A stretch of DNA of 64,000 bases from Sinorhizobium arboris LMG 14919 (GCF_000427465.1 NZ_ATYB01000014.1:2534058-2598057), one strand, 5' to 3'; counted from the stretch's first letter, positions 38,792-47,347 are shown. Made by a program: numbers and translations. Notes: generated from the sequence alone by a model not told the origin.

Positions 38792-38980
38792 TCAGCGAAC
38801 GCGCGTCTGAGGACGCACGACGTTCATCTGAAGCTCGTGGCTGGAGGCGTATCGCCCGAGAACCCTGATCAGGCGGCGTTCCTCGGCCTTGTTGATGCCG
38901 CTGCGCCTGCAGTATTCCGCCACGTCCCAAACATGCCTGGCCTGGGACTTGTCTAGCTTTCCGATGTCCGCGTGTTTCAT
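38792..38980 (-). CDS. Small DUF3606-like protein
   Basis: 62 residues from ATG 38980, with GGGAGG seven bases upstream. The sequence (KLDKSQARHVWDVAEYCRRSGINKAEERRLIRVLG) is charged and helical, and resembles the short DUF3606-type proteins that are frequent in rhizobia. No function is known. A longer in-frame extension to 39214 is rejected because it is low in coding character. Confidence 0.6.
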   Translation of the reverse strand: MKHADIGKLDKSQARHVWDVAEYCRRSGINKAEERRLIRVLGRYASSHELQMNVVRPQTRVR

Positions 38981-39234
38981 CCTGCGCCTCCCAACTGCGT
39001 TGGATTCAACGTCGATCGGCACAAATGGTTCCGTCCGCTTGGGCAAGCTCCGACGACGATATCGCTTTGCCGGCGGGGCCTGCCACCGCTGAGGACACGC
39101 CCAGATTGAGTTGGAGGCATCGCCGGATCGCGCCGAGGTCGAGGATTGGGGACCACGTGGGCGACGACAGTTTCTCAGGCCGGAACCTTTGCGCGCGGCT
39201 GCGGTTTCGACCATGACCGACCGGAGGTGATGTC

Positions 39235-39435
39235 ATGACCAGAACCTGGGAGCGATTGGCGCTTATCGGCGCCGCCGTCATCATAGTCGCCAGTGCGATT
39301 TTCTATGTTTATGTCGACCGCTTCTCCTCGGCCAATTCCACCCGGATCGAGGATACCAGGGTCAATGCCGACGGCATCAACACCATCGACGAAAACCCGC
39401 CGAGCGCCACGGGCGACAAGGACAATCCTTCCTGA
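39235..39435 (+). CDS. Small single-pass membrane protein, unrecognised
   Basis: 66 residues, with GGAGGTGAT just upstream of ATG 39235. It has one N-terminal helix (LALIGAAVIIVASAIFYVYV) and a polar acidic tail with many Asn/Asp residues (RVNADGINTIDENPPSATGDKD). The topology suggests a short periplasmic tail. No family was recognised. Confidence 0.65.
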   Translation: MTRTWERLALIGAAVIIVASAIFYVYVDRFSSANSTRIEDTRVNADGINTIDENPPSATGDKDNPS

Positions 39436-39535
39436 GCACGCCCGCGCAGCCAGCCGGCACCGGCCGCGGACGCCGTTTGCAGGCTGGCGGCCGGTCGCGC
39501 TTCGGGGGCGTGGCGAAAGGGACGGCCGGGGCGGC

Positions 39536-39736
39536 TCAAGGCCCTCCCGCCATCGACCCTACGACCACCATCACCAGCGCGTCGACGTCGATCTCTCCGT
39601 TCACCGCGACCTTGTCTCCCGCCTGGCGGACCTGAAGTTTCGCAGGGTTCTCCGCCGCCTGCCGCTGCAGTTCTTCGATAACGGCAGCGATGGCCTTCGC
39701 CTCCAGATTGCCTTCGTTCAGATGGCTGGTACCCAT
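39536..39736 (-). CDS. Small soluble protein of an overlapping pair, unrecognised
   Basis: 66 residues (MGTSHLNEGNLEAKAIAAVIEELQRQ start). An amphipathic helix is followed by two predicted strands (KLQVRQAGDKVAVNGEIDVDALVMVVVGS). Its start lies inside the 3' end of the upstream gene, a 19-base overlap in a different frame, so the two are probably coupled. No function was recognised. Confidence 0.55.
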   Translation of the reverse strand: MGTSHLNEGNLEAKAIAAVIEELQRQAAENPAKLQVRQAGDKVAVNGEIDVDALVMVVVGSMAGGP

Positions 39737-39951
39737 TTCCAGAAGACCCCTTCCTTTCGCTCGGGATAATATTTGAATTCGCACTCGAACCGCCGCCCGT
39801 AGGCGGCTGCCTCGGCTAACGCCGCTTCCGAGGGCGGGTTCATTCCCGTTCCCGGGGCAAACCAATCCTCCAGGAGATCGTCGGGCACGTAGGCCCCGAT
39901 TCTCAGGGGGAGACTGGTCAATGCGGAATCCATCTCTTTCGGTGCCGGCAT
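39718..39951 (-). CDS. Small hypothetical protein upstream of the overlapping partner
   Basis: 77 residues from ATG 39951 with a perfect AGGAGG five bases upstream. The sequence (LRIGAYVPDDLLEDWFAPGTGMNPPSEAALAEAAAYGRRFECEFKYYPERKEGVFWKW) is rich in aromatic and acidic residues and looks folded. A longer frame reaching 40164 is excluded because it runs through a palindromic repeat. Function unknown. Confidence 0.6.
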   Translation of the reverse strand: MPAPKEMDSALTSLPLRIGAYVPDDLLEDWFAPGTGMNPPSEAALAEAAAYGRRFECEFKYYPERKEGVFWKWVPAI

Positions 39952-40024
39952 GCGATCCTCCTGACCGACCAAGAGCATTTCCGCTTTATCTCCCAATCGC
40001 GGCAATGCTCTTATCCTTCGTTGC

Positions 40025-40070
40025 CGCAATTCCGGACGGAAAACCGCTGCGCACTTTTCCTGGAATTGCT
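40025..40070. repeat. Palindromic repeat, GCAATTCC type, copy 1
   Basis: GCAATTCC ... GGAATTGC ends enclose CGGACGGAAAACCGCTGCGC and a CTTTTCC stretch. A near-identical unit occurs at 54467-54511. These are short intergenic palindromes of the rhizobial type. Confidence 0.8.
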
Positions 40071-40235
40071 CTAACAAGGCCGGCGCCGGGAAGTTCCGCT
40101 TCCCGCCCCGTCCATGCGAATGCAGCCGCCTTGCCCGAGCGCTGCATTTGTAGCAGCAAGTCAAATGGCGCCGTGCGTCCGCAAACGCGCAGCGCCATAT
40201 GATGGCGACCGTTCGGCTATATTACCAGACGAGGC

Positions 40236-40571
40236 TCAACCTATGCGAGGGCATCCCGGCCGATTTGCGAAATAGACGGTGGTAAACCGACCACGCCGGC
40301 CGACGCCGTCGACGGCAATCTCCCGCCGTGTAATGGATCGGATATCCGGGTCCCGGATTCCGAGCCGGTAGGCGCGGCGGATGGCCTGACGCTCGCTGCA
40401 GCCGCGAGACGGACGATAGTCGTAATCATCATCGTCATATCTGCGGTCACGCAGCTGCGGACCGTCCGGACCGATATACAAGTCAAACGACTGGGCTGAC
40501 GAAGCAGAAGGTACAGCAGCAGCCGCGCCGCCCAAAATCAACCCGGCCGCGAAAAGCCTGCCGATGTTCAT
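40236..40571 (-). CDS. Small secreted protein, unrecognised
   Basis: 111 residues with a signal peptide (MNIGRLFAAGLILGGAAAAVPSASSAQ). The mature part has an acidic Asp/Tyr cluster (RRYDDDDYDYRPSRGC) and a C-terminal segment (ERQAIRRAYRLGIRDPDIRSITRREIAVDGVGRRGRFTTVYF) that recurs in small secreted proteins of rhizobia. Two Cys residues, one in each half, could form a disulfide. Function unknown. Confidence 0.7.
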   Translation of the reverse strand: MNIGRLFAAGLILGGAAAAVPSASSAQSFDLYIGPDGPQLRDRRYDDDDYDYRPSRGCSERQAIRRAYRLGIRDPDIRSITRREIAVDGVGRRGRFTTVYFANRPGCPRIG

Positions 40572-40921
40572 GACTTCTCCTCCATGTTCTCATTTGAGAG
40601 AGTGCTTAAACTCATATTTGAACGGCAGGGGAGCGGATAAGTTCCGCCCTTCGGGCGTTCACGAGGGGCGGAGGACCGAACCGGCGGCACGCATGTCCCC
40701 GAATCCGCCTGCCTTCGCACCGATGCGGGATGAAACGACCCCTTTGACTTACTTCCACCTCTTGCAATCGAGTTGAATGCGATTGCTTATTTCTAAAGCA
40801 AGTAGTATCAGTAACGCTTCATTGTAAAATCTAGTTGTATTCTGTGGCGGCGATGCGAACCACAGATCGCACCCGCTTCCCGTTCCTGATTTCCGCGCTT
40901 CGGCAGCAGCTAGAGGAAAGC
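40572..40921. other. AT-richer intergenic region upstream of the RTX gene
   Basis: About 350 bases without a gene. The part from 40740 to 40850 is clearly more AT-rich than its surroundings. It includes TTGCTT with TATCAG 17 bases later as a weak promoter candidate, and short repeats of AATCGAGTTGAATGCGATT type that may be operator-like. Confidence 0.4.
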
Positions 40922-42088
40922 ATGGTCATTCGGCATGGAACAAGTCTGTCCGATACTATCCGCGGCTTTCTCGGCGACGATGAAATCTGGGGCTACGCCG
41001 GCAACGATTACCTGAACGGCGGTGCGGGCAACGACAGGATCTACGGCGGCCTCGGGAACGACTATATCGTCGCTGGTTTGGGCGATGACTACGCGGATGG
41101 CGGCGAAGGAAACGACCGCTTGGACGGCGGGCACGGCAACGATATCCTCCTTGGCGGGTTGGGAAACGACATCTTCGACGGCGGCGAAGGCAATGATGTC
41201 CTGAACGGGGGCGACGGCCATGACCAGATTCTGGGAGGCCGTGGAAACGACACGATCTTCGGCGGCGACGGCGAGGAATACATTGACGCAGGCGCTGGAG
41301 ACGACCTTATCTATGCCGGTTCGGGCGATGACGGTTTCAACAACCGGATCAATCCGGCAACCGGGAAACGCACGCAACAGGCGGTCGGAGGCGGCGACGG
41401 CAACGACACGATCTACGGCGAAGCCGGCAACGATGCACTGAAGGGCCAATCCGGAAACGACCGCGTCTATGGCGGAATCGGCGATGACATCGTCGATGGC
41501 GGGAATGGCAACAACTATCTCGACGGCGGCGCCGGCGACGACGTACTCGATTCGGAGGGCGGGACGGACGAGGCCCATGGCGGAACCGGCAACGACAGGA
41601 TTGCGCTTGGCGCCGGCAACGACCGTGCCTACGGAGACGAGGGCGACGACATCCTGTCGGGCGAAGCAGGGGCCGACTTCCTTCACGCCGGCATCGGCAG
41701 CGACTGCCTCTATGGCGGCGCCGGCAATGACATGCTCTTTGGCGACGCGGGGAAAGACACGCTCTCGGGCGACGCTGGAAGCGACAGTCTGTGGGGCGGC
41801 GCCGACGCAGATCGTTTCGTCTTCAAAGGCGCTGCCGCCCGGAGCGGCCAGGACACCATCATGGATTTCCAGGACGGTCTCGACGTCATCGTCCTGGAAA
41901 GGCTCGGGATCACAAAATACGCCGGTTCCGGCAGCAAGGGCAGCGTTTACGCCTATGACGTCGCCGGCGGCGACGTCCTGATAAAAGGCTCCGACTCAAG
42001 CGGCAAGACGTTCTCCATCCTCGTTGACGATCCGAACGGCTCGCTCAGCGCCGCCAGCTTTTCGAAGGACGACTTCCTTTTCGCCTGA
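40922..42088 (+). CDS. RTX-type calcium-binding protein, probably type I secreted
   Basis: 388 residues from ATG 40922, with AGAGGAAAG upstream. Almost the whole protein is made of hemolysin-type nonapeptides (GGxGxDxLx), for example GGAGNDRIYGGLGNDYI, from about residue 15 to 310; these fold into Ca2+-binding beta-rolls. The C-terminal 80 residues (DRFVFKG, GQDTIMDFQDGLDVIVLE) match the region that carries the uncleaved type I secretion signal. No enzymatic domain is visible, so it may be a structural or adhesive surface protein. No secretion genes lie nearby. Confidence 0.88.
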   Translation: MVIRHGTSLSDTIRGFLGDDEIWGYAGNDYLNGGAGNDRIYGGLGNDYIVAGLGDDYADGGEGNDRLDGGHGNDILLGGLGNDIFDGGEGNDVLNGGDGHDQILGGRGNDTIFGGDGEEYIDAGAGDDLIYAGSGDDGFNNRINPATGKRTQQAVGGGDGNDTIYGEAGNDALKGQSGNDRVYGGIGDDIVDGGNGNNYLDGGAGDDVLDSEGGTDEAHGGTGNDRIALGAGNDRAYGDEGDDILSGEAGADFLHAGIGSDCLYGGAGNDMLFGDAGKDTLSGDAGSDSLWGGADADRFVFKGAAARSGQDTIMDFQDGLDVIVLERLGITKYAGSGSKGSVYAYDVAGGDVLIKGSDSSGKTFSILVDDPNGSLSAASFSKDDFLFA

Positions 42089-42109
42089 AACATATGTCAA
42101 TGGAAGGAT

Positions 42110-42186
42110 TGGTAGCGGAGGAGGGATTCGAACCCCCGACACAAGGATTATGATTCCTCTGCTCTAACCTACTGAGCTACTCCGCC
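42110..42186 (-). tRNA. tRNA-Met (CAU)
   Basis: Read on the minus strand it folds as a cloverleaf: acceptor GGCGGAG paired with CUCCGCU (first pair G-U), D arm with AGCUCAGU, anticodon stem GAGGA/UCCUU with loop AUCAUAA (anticodon CAU), T arm GGGGGUUCGAAUCCCUC, and an encoded CCA end at 42110. The sequence matches elongator tRNA-Met of rhizobia more than initiator or tRNA-Ile2. Confidence 0.93.
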
Positions 42187-42237
42187 GCCGGTGCCGTGAA
42201 GCTTCCGAAAGAAGCCCGTCTCGGCTGGACGGGCGGC

Positions 42238-42266
42238 TTATAAGGCGCTGTTCCGGCTAGTGTCAA
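42238..42266 (-). promoter_or_regulatory. Promoter of tRNA-Met
   Basis: Minus strand TTGACA (42266-42261), a 17-base spacer and TTATAA (42243-42238), about 50 bases upstream of the tRNA. It is nearly ideal sigma-70 consensus, the best promoter seen in the window. Confidence 0.7.
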
Positions 42267-42320
42267 GCAATGTCTTCGGGAAAGAGCGAAGTTTTCCCGA
42301 CATGCCCGACTCCCCCGCTT

Positions 42321-43517
42321 TTACGCGGCCGCCGGTGCCTGTAAAAGCTCCTTCAGCGCCGCTTCCGCGGCCGGCTCACGCTCGGACCTGCGGATGAAGC
42401 CGCCGCCATAGACGCGCGCGTCCTCGCCGGTGCCGGAATAGAGCGCGCAGGCCTGGCCGGGCGCAACACCCGCCTCGCCTTCGACGAGCTCCACATAGAG
42501 TCCCTCGGTGTCGCTCCTGAGGACCGCCGGCGCGGGTCGGCGGGTGGAGCGCACCTTGGCAAAGCATTCGAAGCCCTGCCCCGCTGCCGCGTCCAGTTCC
42601 TCGTCACCCAGCCAGTTGACGTCGCGCAGGTAGACGCGGCGCGTCTCCAGTGCCTCCTTCGGGCCGACGATGACGCGGCGCGAGCGGGCGTCGAGATAAA
42701 CGACATAGAGCGGCTCGCCAGTCGCCACGCCGATGCCGCGGCGCTGACCGATCGTGTAATGCAGGATGCCGTCGTGCGCCCCCAATACGCGCCCGTCGAG
42801 ATGGACGATCTCGCCGGCAAGCGCCGCGTTCGGCTTCAGCTTCGAGACGATGTCGCTGTATTTGCCCTGGGGCACGAAACAGATGTCCTGGCTGTCGGCC
42901 TTCTTGGCGACGACAAGGCCCATCTCCTCGGCGAGGGCCCGGGTCTCGCTCTTCGGAAGACCGCCGAGCGGGAAGCGCAGATAATCGATCTGCTCCTGCG
43001 TTGTCGCAAAGAGGAAATAGCTCTGGTCGCGCTCGGCGTCGGCAGGCCGATAGAGCGCACGCTGTCCGGCATAACGCGGCTTCGGGCTCGGCCGCGAACG
43101 GATGTAATGGCCGGTGGCGAGCGCATCGGCGCCGAGTTCCTTGGCGGTCGCGAGCAGGTCGGCGAACTTGACCGTCTGGTTGCAGGCAACGCACGGGATC
43201 GGCGTCTCGCCGGCGATATAGCTTTCGGCAAAGGGGTTGATCACCGTCTCGCGGAAACGCGCCTCGTAATCGAGGACATAATGGGGAATGCCGATCGTCT
43301 CGCAGACGCGGCGGGCGTCGTCGATATCCTGACCGGCGCAGCAGGAACCGGCCCTGTGCACTGCCGCGCCATGGTCGTAAAGCTGCAGCGTGATGCCGAG
43401 AACGTCGTAGCCCTCGCGTTTGAGTAGCCCCGCCACGACGGAAGAGTCGACGCCGCCGGACATGGCGACGACGACGCGCGTATCTTCGGGCTTGCGGTCA
43501 AAATCGAGACTGTTCAC
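42321..43517 (-). CDS. mnmA: tRNA-specific 2-thiouridylase
   Basis: 398 residues from GTG 43517 ([27 protein letters not shown]), the usual length; a GTG at 43559 would add 14 residues. MnmA transfers sulfur to U34 of tRNAs for Lys, Glu and Gln. It shows the PP-loop [10 protein letters not shown], the first catalytic Cys in IPCVACN and the second in DSQDICFV, followed by the beta-barrel domain. A TusA-like sulfur carrier is encoded at 15030. Confidence 0.95.
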   Translation of the reverse strand: MNSLDFDRKPEDTRVVVAMSGGVDSSVVAGLLKREGYDVLGITLQLYDHGAAVHRAGSCCAGQDIDDARRVCETIGIPHYVLDYEARFRETVINPFAESYIAGETPIPCVACNQTVKFADLLATAKELGADALATGHYIRSRPSPKPRYAGQRALYRPADAERDQSYFLFATTQEQIDYLRFPLGGLPKSETRALAEEMGLVVAKKADSQDICFVPQGKYSDIVSKLKPNAALAGEIVHLDGRVLGAHDGILHYTIGQRRGIGVATGEPLYVVYLDARSRRVIVGPKEALETRRVYLRDVNWLGDEELDAAAGQGFECFAKVRSTRRPAPAVLRSDTEGLYVELVEGEAGVAPGQACALYSGTGEDARVYGGGFIRRSEREPAAEAALKELLQAPAAA

Positions 43518-43712
43518 GGGATCCAATCCGGCATCCGGGCGCGGCTCCTGTACCGGCACCCTGTTTCACGCTTGAGGCCGCGGATCACATGAACGCGGCA
43601 TTTCTGAAGGTCGACGCCCTTCAGGCATTTTTCTCCGTGCCGCGACATATAGAAACTTGCGCCCGTCACGGCAAGAGCGGGCGGCCACGACACGGGCCGA
43701 GCCCTCGGCGAA

Positions 43713-44456
43713 TCAGATCAGCTTCATCCGTATCGCCCTTGCGATCGCCTGCATGCGGTTGACGGCGTCGAGCTTGCGGGTGGCGCTCTTGAAATAACTG
43801 CTCACCGTATAGGCGGATATGCCGAGAATGATGGCGATCTCGTCGCTGCTCTTTCCGGCGGCCGCCCAGCGCAGACATTCGATCTCCCGGCTCGAGAGCT
43901 TCTCGCGCGCGCCACCGCCGGCATCGAAGGTACGCTCCAGACATTCGAAAAGCTGCACGAGCGTCAGATAAAGCGTCGCGAGCTCCGCGCCGGCAGGCTC
44001 GCCCCTCGTACCGGAGAGCATCACCACGAAAGGCTCGCCATAGGTCGTGTGCAGCAGCACCGCGAAGTGGGCCATATCCGAGTGAGGCGGGAGGCGGCGA
44101 ACCGAAGCCTTGCCGGCGCCCTTGCGCGCCGCTTCCATGAGTTCCGGGCCGCCGGTGACGGGCAGCTTCGTCTGACGCAGCCGCTCGACCAGCACGCTCG
44201 TCTGGAAGGTTTCGCCGGCATCGTATTGCCGCACGAGTTCCGCGGGCCAGTTGCTCAGCACGAGCCGCTCGGAAAAGCGCTGCTCGTCGGCCAGCGGCAG
44301 CCGCGCGATCAGGAAATGCGCGTAGCCGTAACGGGAGATCAGCCGCCGCATCAGATGCAGGAGCTCATACTCCGTGCGCACCGATGCGGTGTCGACCTCG
44401 AAAGGCATGTTCGTTTCGGCCTCGCGCCGCGAGGCCGGTTCATTCGAATCGTTCAT
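43713..44456 (-). CDS. LuxR-family regulator with degenerate autoinducer-binding domain
   Basis: 247 residues from ATG 44456. The N-terminal domain resembles AHL-binding domains (SNWPAELVRQYDAGETFQTSVLVERLR), but the conserved Trp57 is Leu and the Asp70-Pro71 pair is Thr-Ser, while Tyr61 remains. The C-terminal GerE HTH is intact (LSSREIECLRWAAAGKSSDEIAIILGISAYTVSSYF). It probably does not bind an acyl-homoserine lactone; no LuxI-type gene is nearby. Function and targets are unknown. Confidence 0.85.
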   Translation of the reverse strand: MNDSNEPASRREAETNMPFEVDTASVRTEYELLHLMRRLISRYGYAHFLIARLPLADEQRFSERLVLSNWPAELVRQYDAGETFQTSVLVERLRQTKLPVTGGPELMEAARKGAGKASVRRLPPHSDMAHFAVLLHTTYGEPFVVMLSGTRGEPAGAELATLYLTLVQLFECLERTFDAGGGAREKLSSREIECLRWAAAGKSSDEIAIILGISAYTVSSYFKSATRKLDAVNRMQAIARAIRMKLI

Positions 44457-44862
44457 TCGGTCACCGTGCTGCCGGCGTTGCCGCCGCAATGGAGACTAAA
44501 GCGGTCCAGGCCCGGCGGCTGAAAGCGCCGCCCTTCCCGCGCCGCAGACATGAGCCGCACCGCCCGCAGGTTTCGTGACGCCCGGGTTTATTCCGGGAGC
44601 GTACACATGGACGCCCATTTGATCCGGCGCCGCGTTACCGCGAATTCCAGTCGAAGCGAAATGTGGTGATTGCATGGCCCGCCTGGCGAAAATCCGTGGA
44701 AGGCCTGCCGTTCCGTTCCGTCACGAACAGCCGCACGCGCGAACCATCCGCGGCCGAGGCCGCTCAAATGATGATCAAATGGTTATCAACGGTTTAGGCA
44801 ATTATTAAATGTGGCAAGCTAAGGTCGCAGCCATATGGTCTTGAGTTTGTGTAGAGAGTCCC
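44457..44862. other. Intergenic region upstream of sciP
   Basis: About 400 bases between the divergent luxR-type gene and sciP. It holds the candidate CtrA box at 44794 and a GANTC site at 44856-44860 directly before the sciP start. No convincing gene was found. Confidence 0.5.
44794..44808. promoter_or_regulatory. Candidate CtrA box upstream of sciP
   Basis: TTAG-GCAATTA-TTAA matches the CtrA consensus TTAA-N7-TTAA with one mismatch, 55 bases before the sciP start. In Caulobacter sciP is activated by CtrA, which supports the reading. Confidence 0.5.
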
Positions 44863-45138
44863 ATGACCGAAATGATGCGTCCACGCGTGAAATATGTCAT
44901 CGGCCCCGATGGCAGTCCCTTGACGGTGGCGGACCTGCCGCCGGCCAATACCCGGCGCTGGGTTATCCGCAGGAAGGCTGAAGTCGTCGCCGCCGTGCGT
45001 GGTGGCCTATTAAGCCTCGAAGAGGCATGTGAGCGTTATACGTTGACCGTAGAGGAATTCCTCTCCTGGCAATCCTCGATAAACGATCATGGCCTCGCCG
45101 GCCTGCGCACGACGCGCATCCAGCAATATCGCCACTGA
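44863..45138 (+). CDS. sciP: CtrA inhibitor SciP (DUF1153)
   Basis: 91 residues. The sequence VKYVIGPDGSPLTVADLPPANTRRWVIRRKAEVVAAVRGGLLSLEEACERY is the conserved DUF1153/SciP helix-turn-helix protein. In Caulobacter SciP binds CtrA and blocks CtrA-activated transcription in early G1 cells. A GANTC methylation site lies three bases upstream of the start codon and a CtrA-like box further up. ctrA itself is 1.4 kb downstream. A perfect hairpin follows. Confidence 0.93.
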   Translation: MTEMMRPRVKYVIGPDGSPLTVADLPPANTRRWVIRRKAEVVAAVRGGLLSLEEACERYTLTVEEFLSWQSSINDHGLAGLRTTRIQQYRH

Positions 45139-45162
45139 TCGTCCCCAACAGGGCCATGTTCG

Positions 45163-45200
45163 AACCGGCGACTCGGGTGCTTCCCGAGTCGCCGGTTTCG
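45163..45200 (+). terminator. Terminator-like perfect hairpin after sciP
   Basis: A 15-bp perfect stem AACCGGCGACTCGGG / CCCGAGTCGCCGGTT with a five-base loop, followed by TTTCGTTTC. Each arm contains a GANTC site (GACTC and GAGTC). Confidence 0.75.
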
Positions 45201-45267
45201 TTTCGGCCTGTTTGACCGTAGAAAGATGCAGCAGATGGTGCAGCAGCGATTTTGGGAAGGACGACCG

Positions 45268-45549
45268 ATGGACATCGCCCAGGAAGAAGCGAATGCGAAG
45301 GGCCGCTACACGGCGACGCTCGACGGCCATACCGGGGAGATGACCTATTCAAGGTCGTCGCCCCGGCTCATAATCGTGGACCACACTTTCGTTCCGGACG
45401 AGCTGCGCGGCAAGGGCGTCGGCCAGGCGCTTGCGCTTCACGCCATCGACGAGGCCCGCAAGGGCAGCTGGAAGATCATCCCGCTTTGCCCGTTCATGCG
45501 CGCCCAGGCCATGCGCCACCCGGAGTGGCAGGATGTGATCCAAGGCTGA
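45268..45549 (+). CDS. GNAT-fold N-acetyltransferase (YjdJ/NATD1-like)
   Basis: 93 residues from ATG 45268; an in-frame TTG/ATG extension to 45226 is possible. It is a short GNAT domain of the Gcn5-related N-acetyltransferase type found alone in small proteins (HTFVPDELRGKGVGQALALHAIDEARKGSWKIIPLCPFMRAQ). The acetyl-CoA loop RGKGVG is intact. The substrate is unknown. It sits between sciP and ctrA, which is a shared order in rhizobia. Confidence 0.85.
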   Translation: MDIAQEEANAKGRYTATLDGHTGEMTYSRSSPRLIIVDHTFVPDELRGKGVGQALALHAIDEARKGSWKIIPLCPFMRAQAMRHPEWQDVIQG

Positions 45550-45657
45550 AAGATATGGAATTCGCCCCGCCTGCGGCGCCGCAGGCGCGGCGCGCAGGAC
45601 ACGGCGGCAGTCCGCCGCGCGCCGCCGGTTGCGACGGCGGAGCTTCTCCTGCAGGCG

Positions 45658-46008
45658 TCAGGCGCGCAGCCGCGCGCCCGTATCGCGCTCCTCGAGCGCA
45701 GCTGCCCTCGCATATTCCGCCTGCACCTCCGCAAGCGCGAGCTCGGCCGCATCCTGCTGCATCTTCAGCTCACGAATCGAAACCTGGAGATTGTCGGCCC
45801 TCTGGCGGGCGGCCTTGGCAAAGGTGGGATAGGCAAAATGCGACGGGTCGGAGATTCCCGACTTTTTCTCCTCGAAAACGATCTGGTTCTCCAGATCCTT
45901 GGTCATACGCTCGAACTCGGCCATCATCATCTGAAGCTGGCTGAGCTGGCGCTGCTTTTCCCGAACCTGAAATTCCTTCAGGCGGACAAGGCTCTCACGT
46001 GCTTTCAT
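45658..46008 (-). CDS. FliJ-like coiled-coil protein
   Basis: 116 residues from ATG 46008. Nearly all helical and charged (ESLVRLKEFQVREKQRQLSQLQMMMAEFERMTKDLENQIVFEEKK), as in the flagellar export chaperone FliJ. The family is weakly conserved, so the link to flagella is inferred from the pattern and from the position beside ctrA, which controls flagellar genes. It is divergent from ctrA. Confidence 0.7.
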   Translation of the reverse strand: MKARESLVRLKEFQVREKQRQLSQLQMMMAEFERMTKDLENQIVFEEKKSGISDPSHFAYPTFAKAARQRADNLQVSIRELKMQQDAAELALAEVQAEYARAAALEERDTGARLRA

Positions 46009-46052
46009 ACGCAATACTCCCGTGGATACCGAGACCCCGGTTACTGTTCCCG

Positions 46053-46099
46053 AGCGGGATGGGAAGGTGTGAAGCGGATCTCAGTCCGCATCCCGCTCT
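46053..46099. repeat. RIME-like module between the FliJ-like gene and ctrA
   Basis: AGCGGGAT ... ATCCCGCT ends enclose GGGAAGGTGTGAAGCGGA, similar to the modules at 19618-19660 and 26804-26848. Confidence 0.6.
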
Positions 46100-46124
46100 A
46101 ACTCCTTCTAATAGACCACCGACT

Positions 46125-46468
46125 GAGTCCCGGATTGCCCGGAATCATCGTGATCTGCGGCCCGTTGTGCCGGCCCAATCGGGCCGGAAACAAAAATCGA
46201 CCGCGGCCTTAACAAATGCCTACCGCTGGTAACCTTTCGTTTACGGGCATCGTTAATCATAGGTGCGATGATTTAAGGCTCCGTAAATGCTGATGCATGA
46301 AATGTGGACTTTCGAGCATTTGCGAGTCGGAAGAGTCAGTTAACGGCATTCCCTCATGTTTTGCATGAGGAGCGCAATTTCAGATTTACGTTTGAAATCA
46401 GGAGACTGCTAAAAATATTTAACATTTTCGATACACCTTGCCAGAGTGAATCAGAATTTGTTAACCAT
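46125..46468 (+). promoter_or_regulatory. ctrA promoter region with CcrM sites and a CtrA half-site
   Basis: The 450-base region before ctrA has GANTC sites at 46125-46129, 46324-46328, 46333-46337 and 46448-46452, and TTAACCAT at 46461-46468. GANTC is methylated by CcrM, and in Sinorhizobium and Caulobacter ctrA transcription depends on methylation state and CtrA feedback. The region is also relatively AT-rich. Exact transcription starts cannot be read. Confidence 0.6.
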
Positions 46469-46557
46469 TTGGTGGCAGCCTCCAAATCAGGCAACGACTG
46501 GATCCGTATCGCGTAAGGATGCCACGACAACCTTGGGCGGCGGAAAAGGGGAAGACT

Positions 46558-47259
46558 ATGCGGGTTCTACTGATCGAAGACGACAGCGCGACGGCTCAAA
46601 GCATTGAGCTCATGCTCAAGTCCGAAAGTTTCAACGTCTACACCACCGATCTCGGGGAAGAAGGCGTCGATCTCGGCAAGCTTTACGACTACGATATCAT
46701 TCTTCTCGACCTGAACCTGCCGGACATGTCGGGTTACGAAGTTCTCAGAACGCTGCGTCTGTCGAAGGTCAAAACGCCGATTCTCATCCTGTCGGGTATG
46801 GCGGGCATCGAAGACAAGGTCCGGGGCCTCGGATTCGGCGCCGACGACTATATGACCAAGCCTTTCCACAAGGACGAGCTGGTGGCCCGTATCCACGCGA
46901 TCGTGCGCCGCTCCAAGGGTCATGCCCAATCGGTCATCTCCACGGGCGAGCTGATCGTCAATCTGGATGCCAAGACCGTGGAAGTCGGCGGCCAGCGCGT
47001 GCACCTGACCGGCAAGGAATATCAGATGCTGGAGCTGCTCTCGCTGCGCAAGGGCACAACGCTCACCAAGGAAATGTTCCTGAACCACCTTTATGGCGGC
47101 ATGGACGAGCCGGAACTGAAGATCATCGACGTCTTCATCTGTAAGCTGCGCAAGAAGCTCGCCAACGCCGCCGGCGGCGCCAATTACATCGAGACCGTCT
47201 GGGGCCGCGGCTACGTGCTGCGCGAGCCGGAAGGCAGCGACTATCTGGAAACCGCCTGA
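46558..47259 (+). CDS. ctrA: Cell-cycle response regulator CtrA
   Basis: 233 residues, nearly the same as other rhizobial CtrA proteins. The receiver begins [20 protein letters not shown], has phosphoacceptor D51 ([11 protein letters not shown]) and K-containing KPF. The OmpR-type winged-helix domain follows ([54 protein letters not shown]). CtrA silences replication origins and activates cell-division and flagellar genes. GGGGAAG provides the ribosome site. The C-terminal tail (YLETA) fits the alanine-ending degron type recognised by ClpXP. Confidence 0.98.
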   Translation: MRVLLIEDDSATAQSIELMLKSESFNVYTTDLGEEGVDLGKLYDYDIILLDLNLPDMSGYEVLRTLRLSKVKTPILILSGMAGIEDKVRGLGFGADDYMTKPFHKDELVARIHAIVRRSKGHAQSVISTGELIVNLDAKTVEVGGQRVHLTGKEYQMLELLSLRKGTTLTKEMFLNHLYGGMDEPELKIIDVFICKLRKKLANAAGGANYIETVWGRGYVLREPEGSDYLETA

Positions 47260-47319
47260 TTTCCGGCAGTTCCGGGCGGCGACATCCCCGCATCCGCCGC
47301 CTTGCCGCAACCGCAGCCG

Positions 47320-47347
47320 AACCCGCCTCCCCTGGGCGGGTTTTTTG
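47320..47347 (+). terminator. Rho-independent terminator after ctrA
   Basis: AACCCGCC / GGCGGGTT stem with a short C-rich loop followed by TTTTTT, 60 bases after the ctrA stop. Confidence 0.85.

Noticed and set aside
40960..41850. Regular short repeats resembling a CRISPR array
   Set aside because: They are degenerate codon repeats of GGxGxDxLx nonapeptides within one frame, with no constant repeat or unique spacers.
42110..42186. tRNA-Ile2 or initiator tRNA with the same CAU anticodon
   Set aside because: The body of the tRNA resembles elongator tRNA-Met; the initiator would have an unpaired first base and GGG/CCC in the anticodon stem.
44670..44810. Short frame of about 41 codons upstream of sciP
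   Set aside because: No ribosome site, Arg-rich, and it runs over the candidate CtrA box.
45252..45944. 230-codon frame overlapping the GNAT and FliJ-like genes
   Set aside because: It is Arg/Pro/Ala-rich and covers two better-supported genes in other frames.
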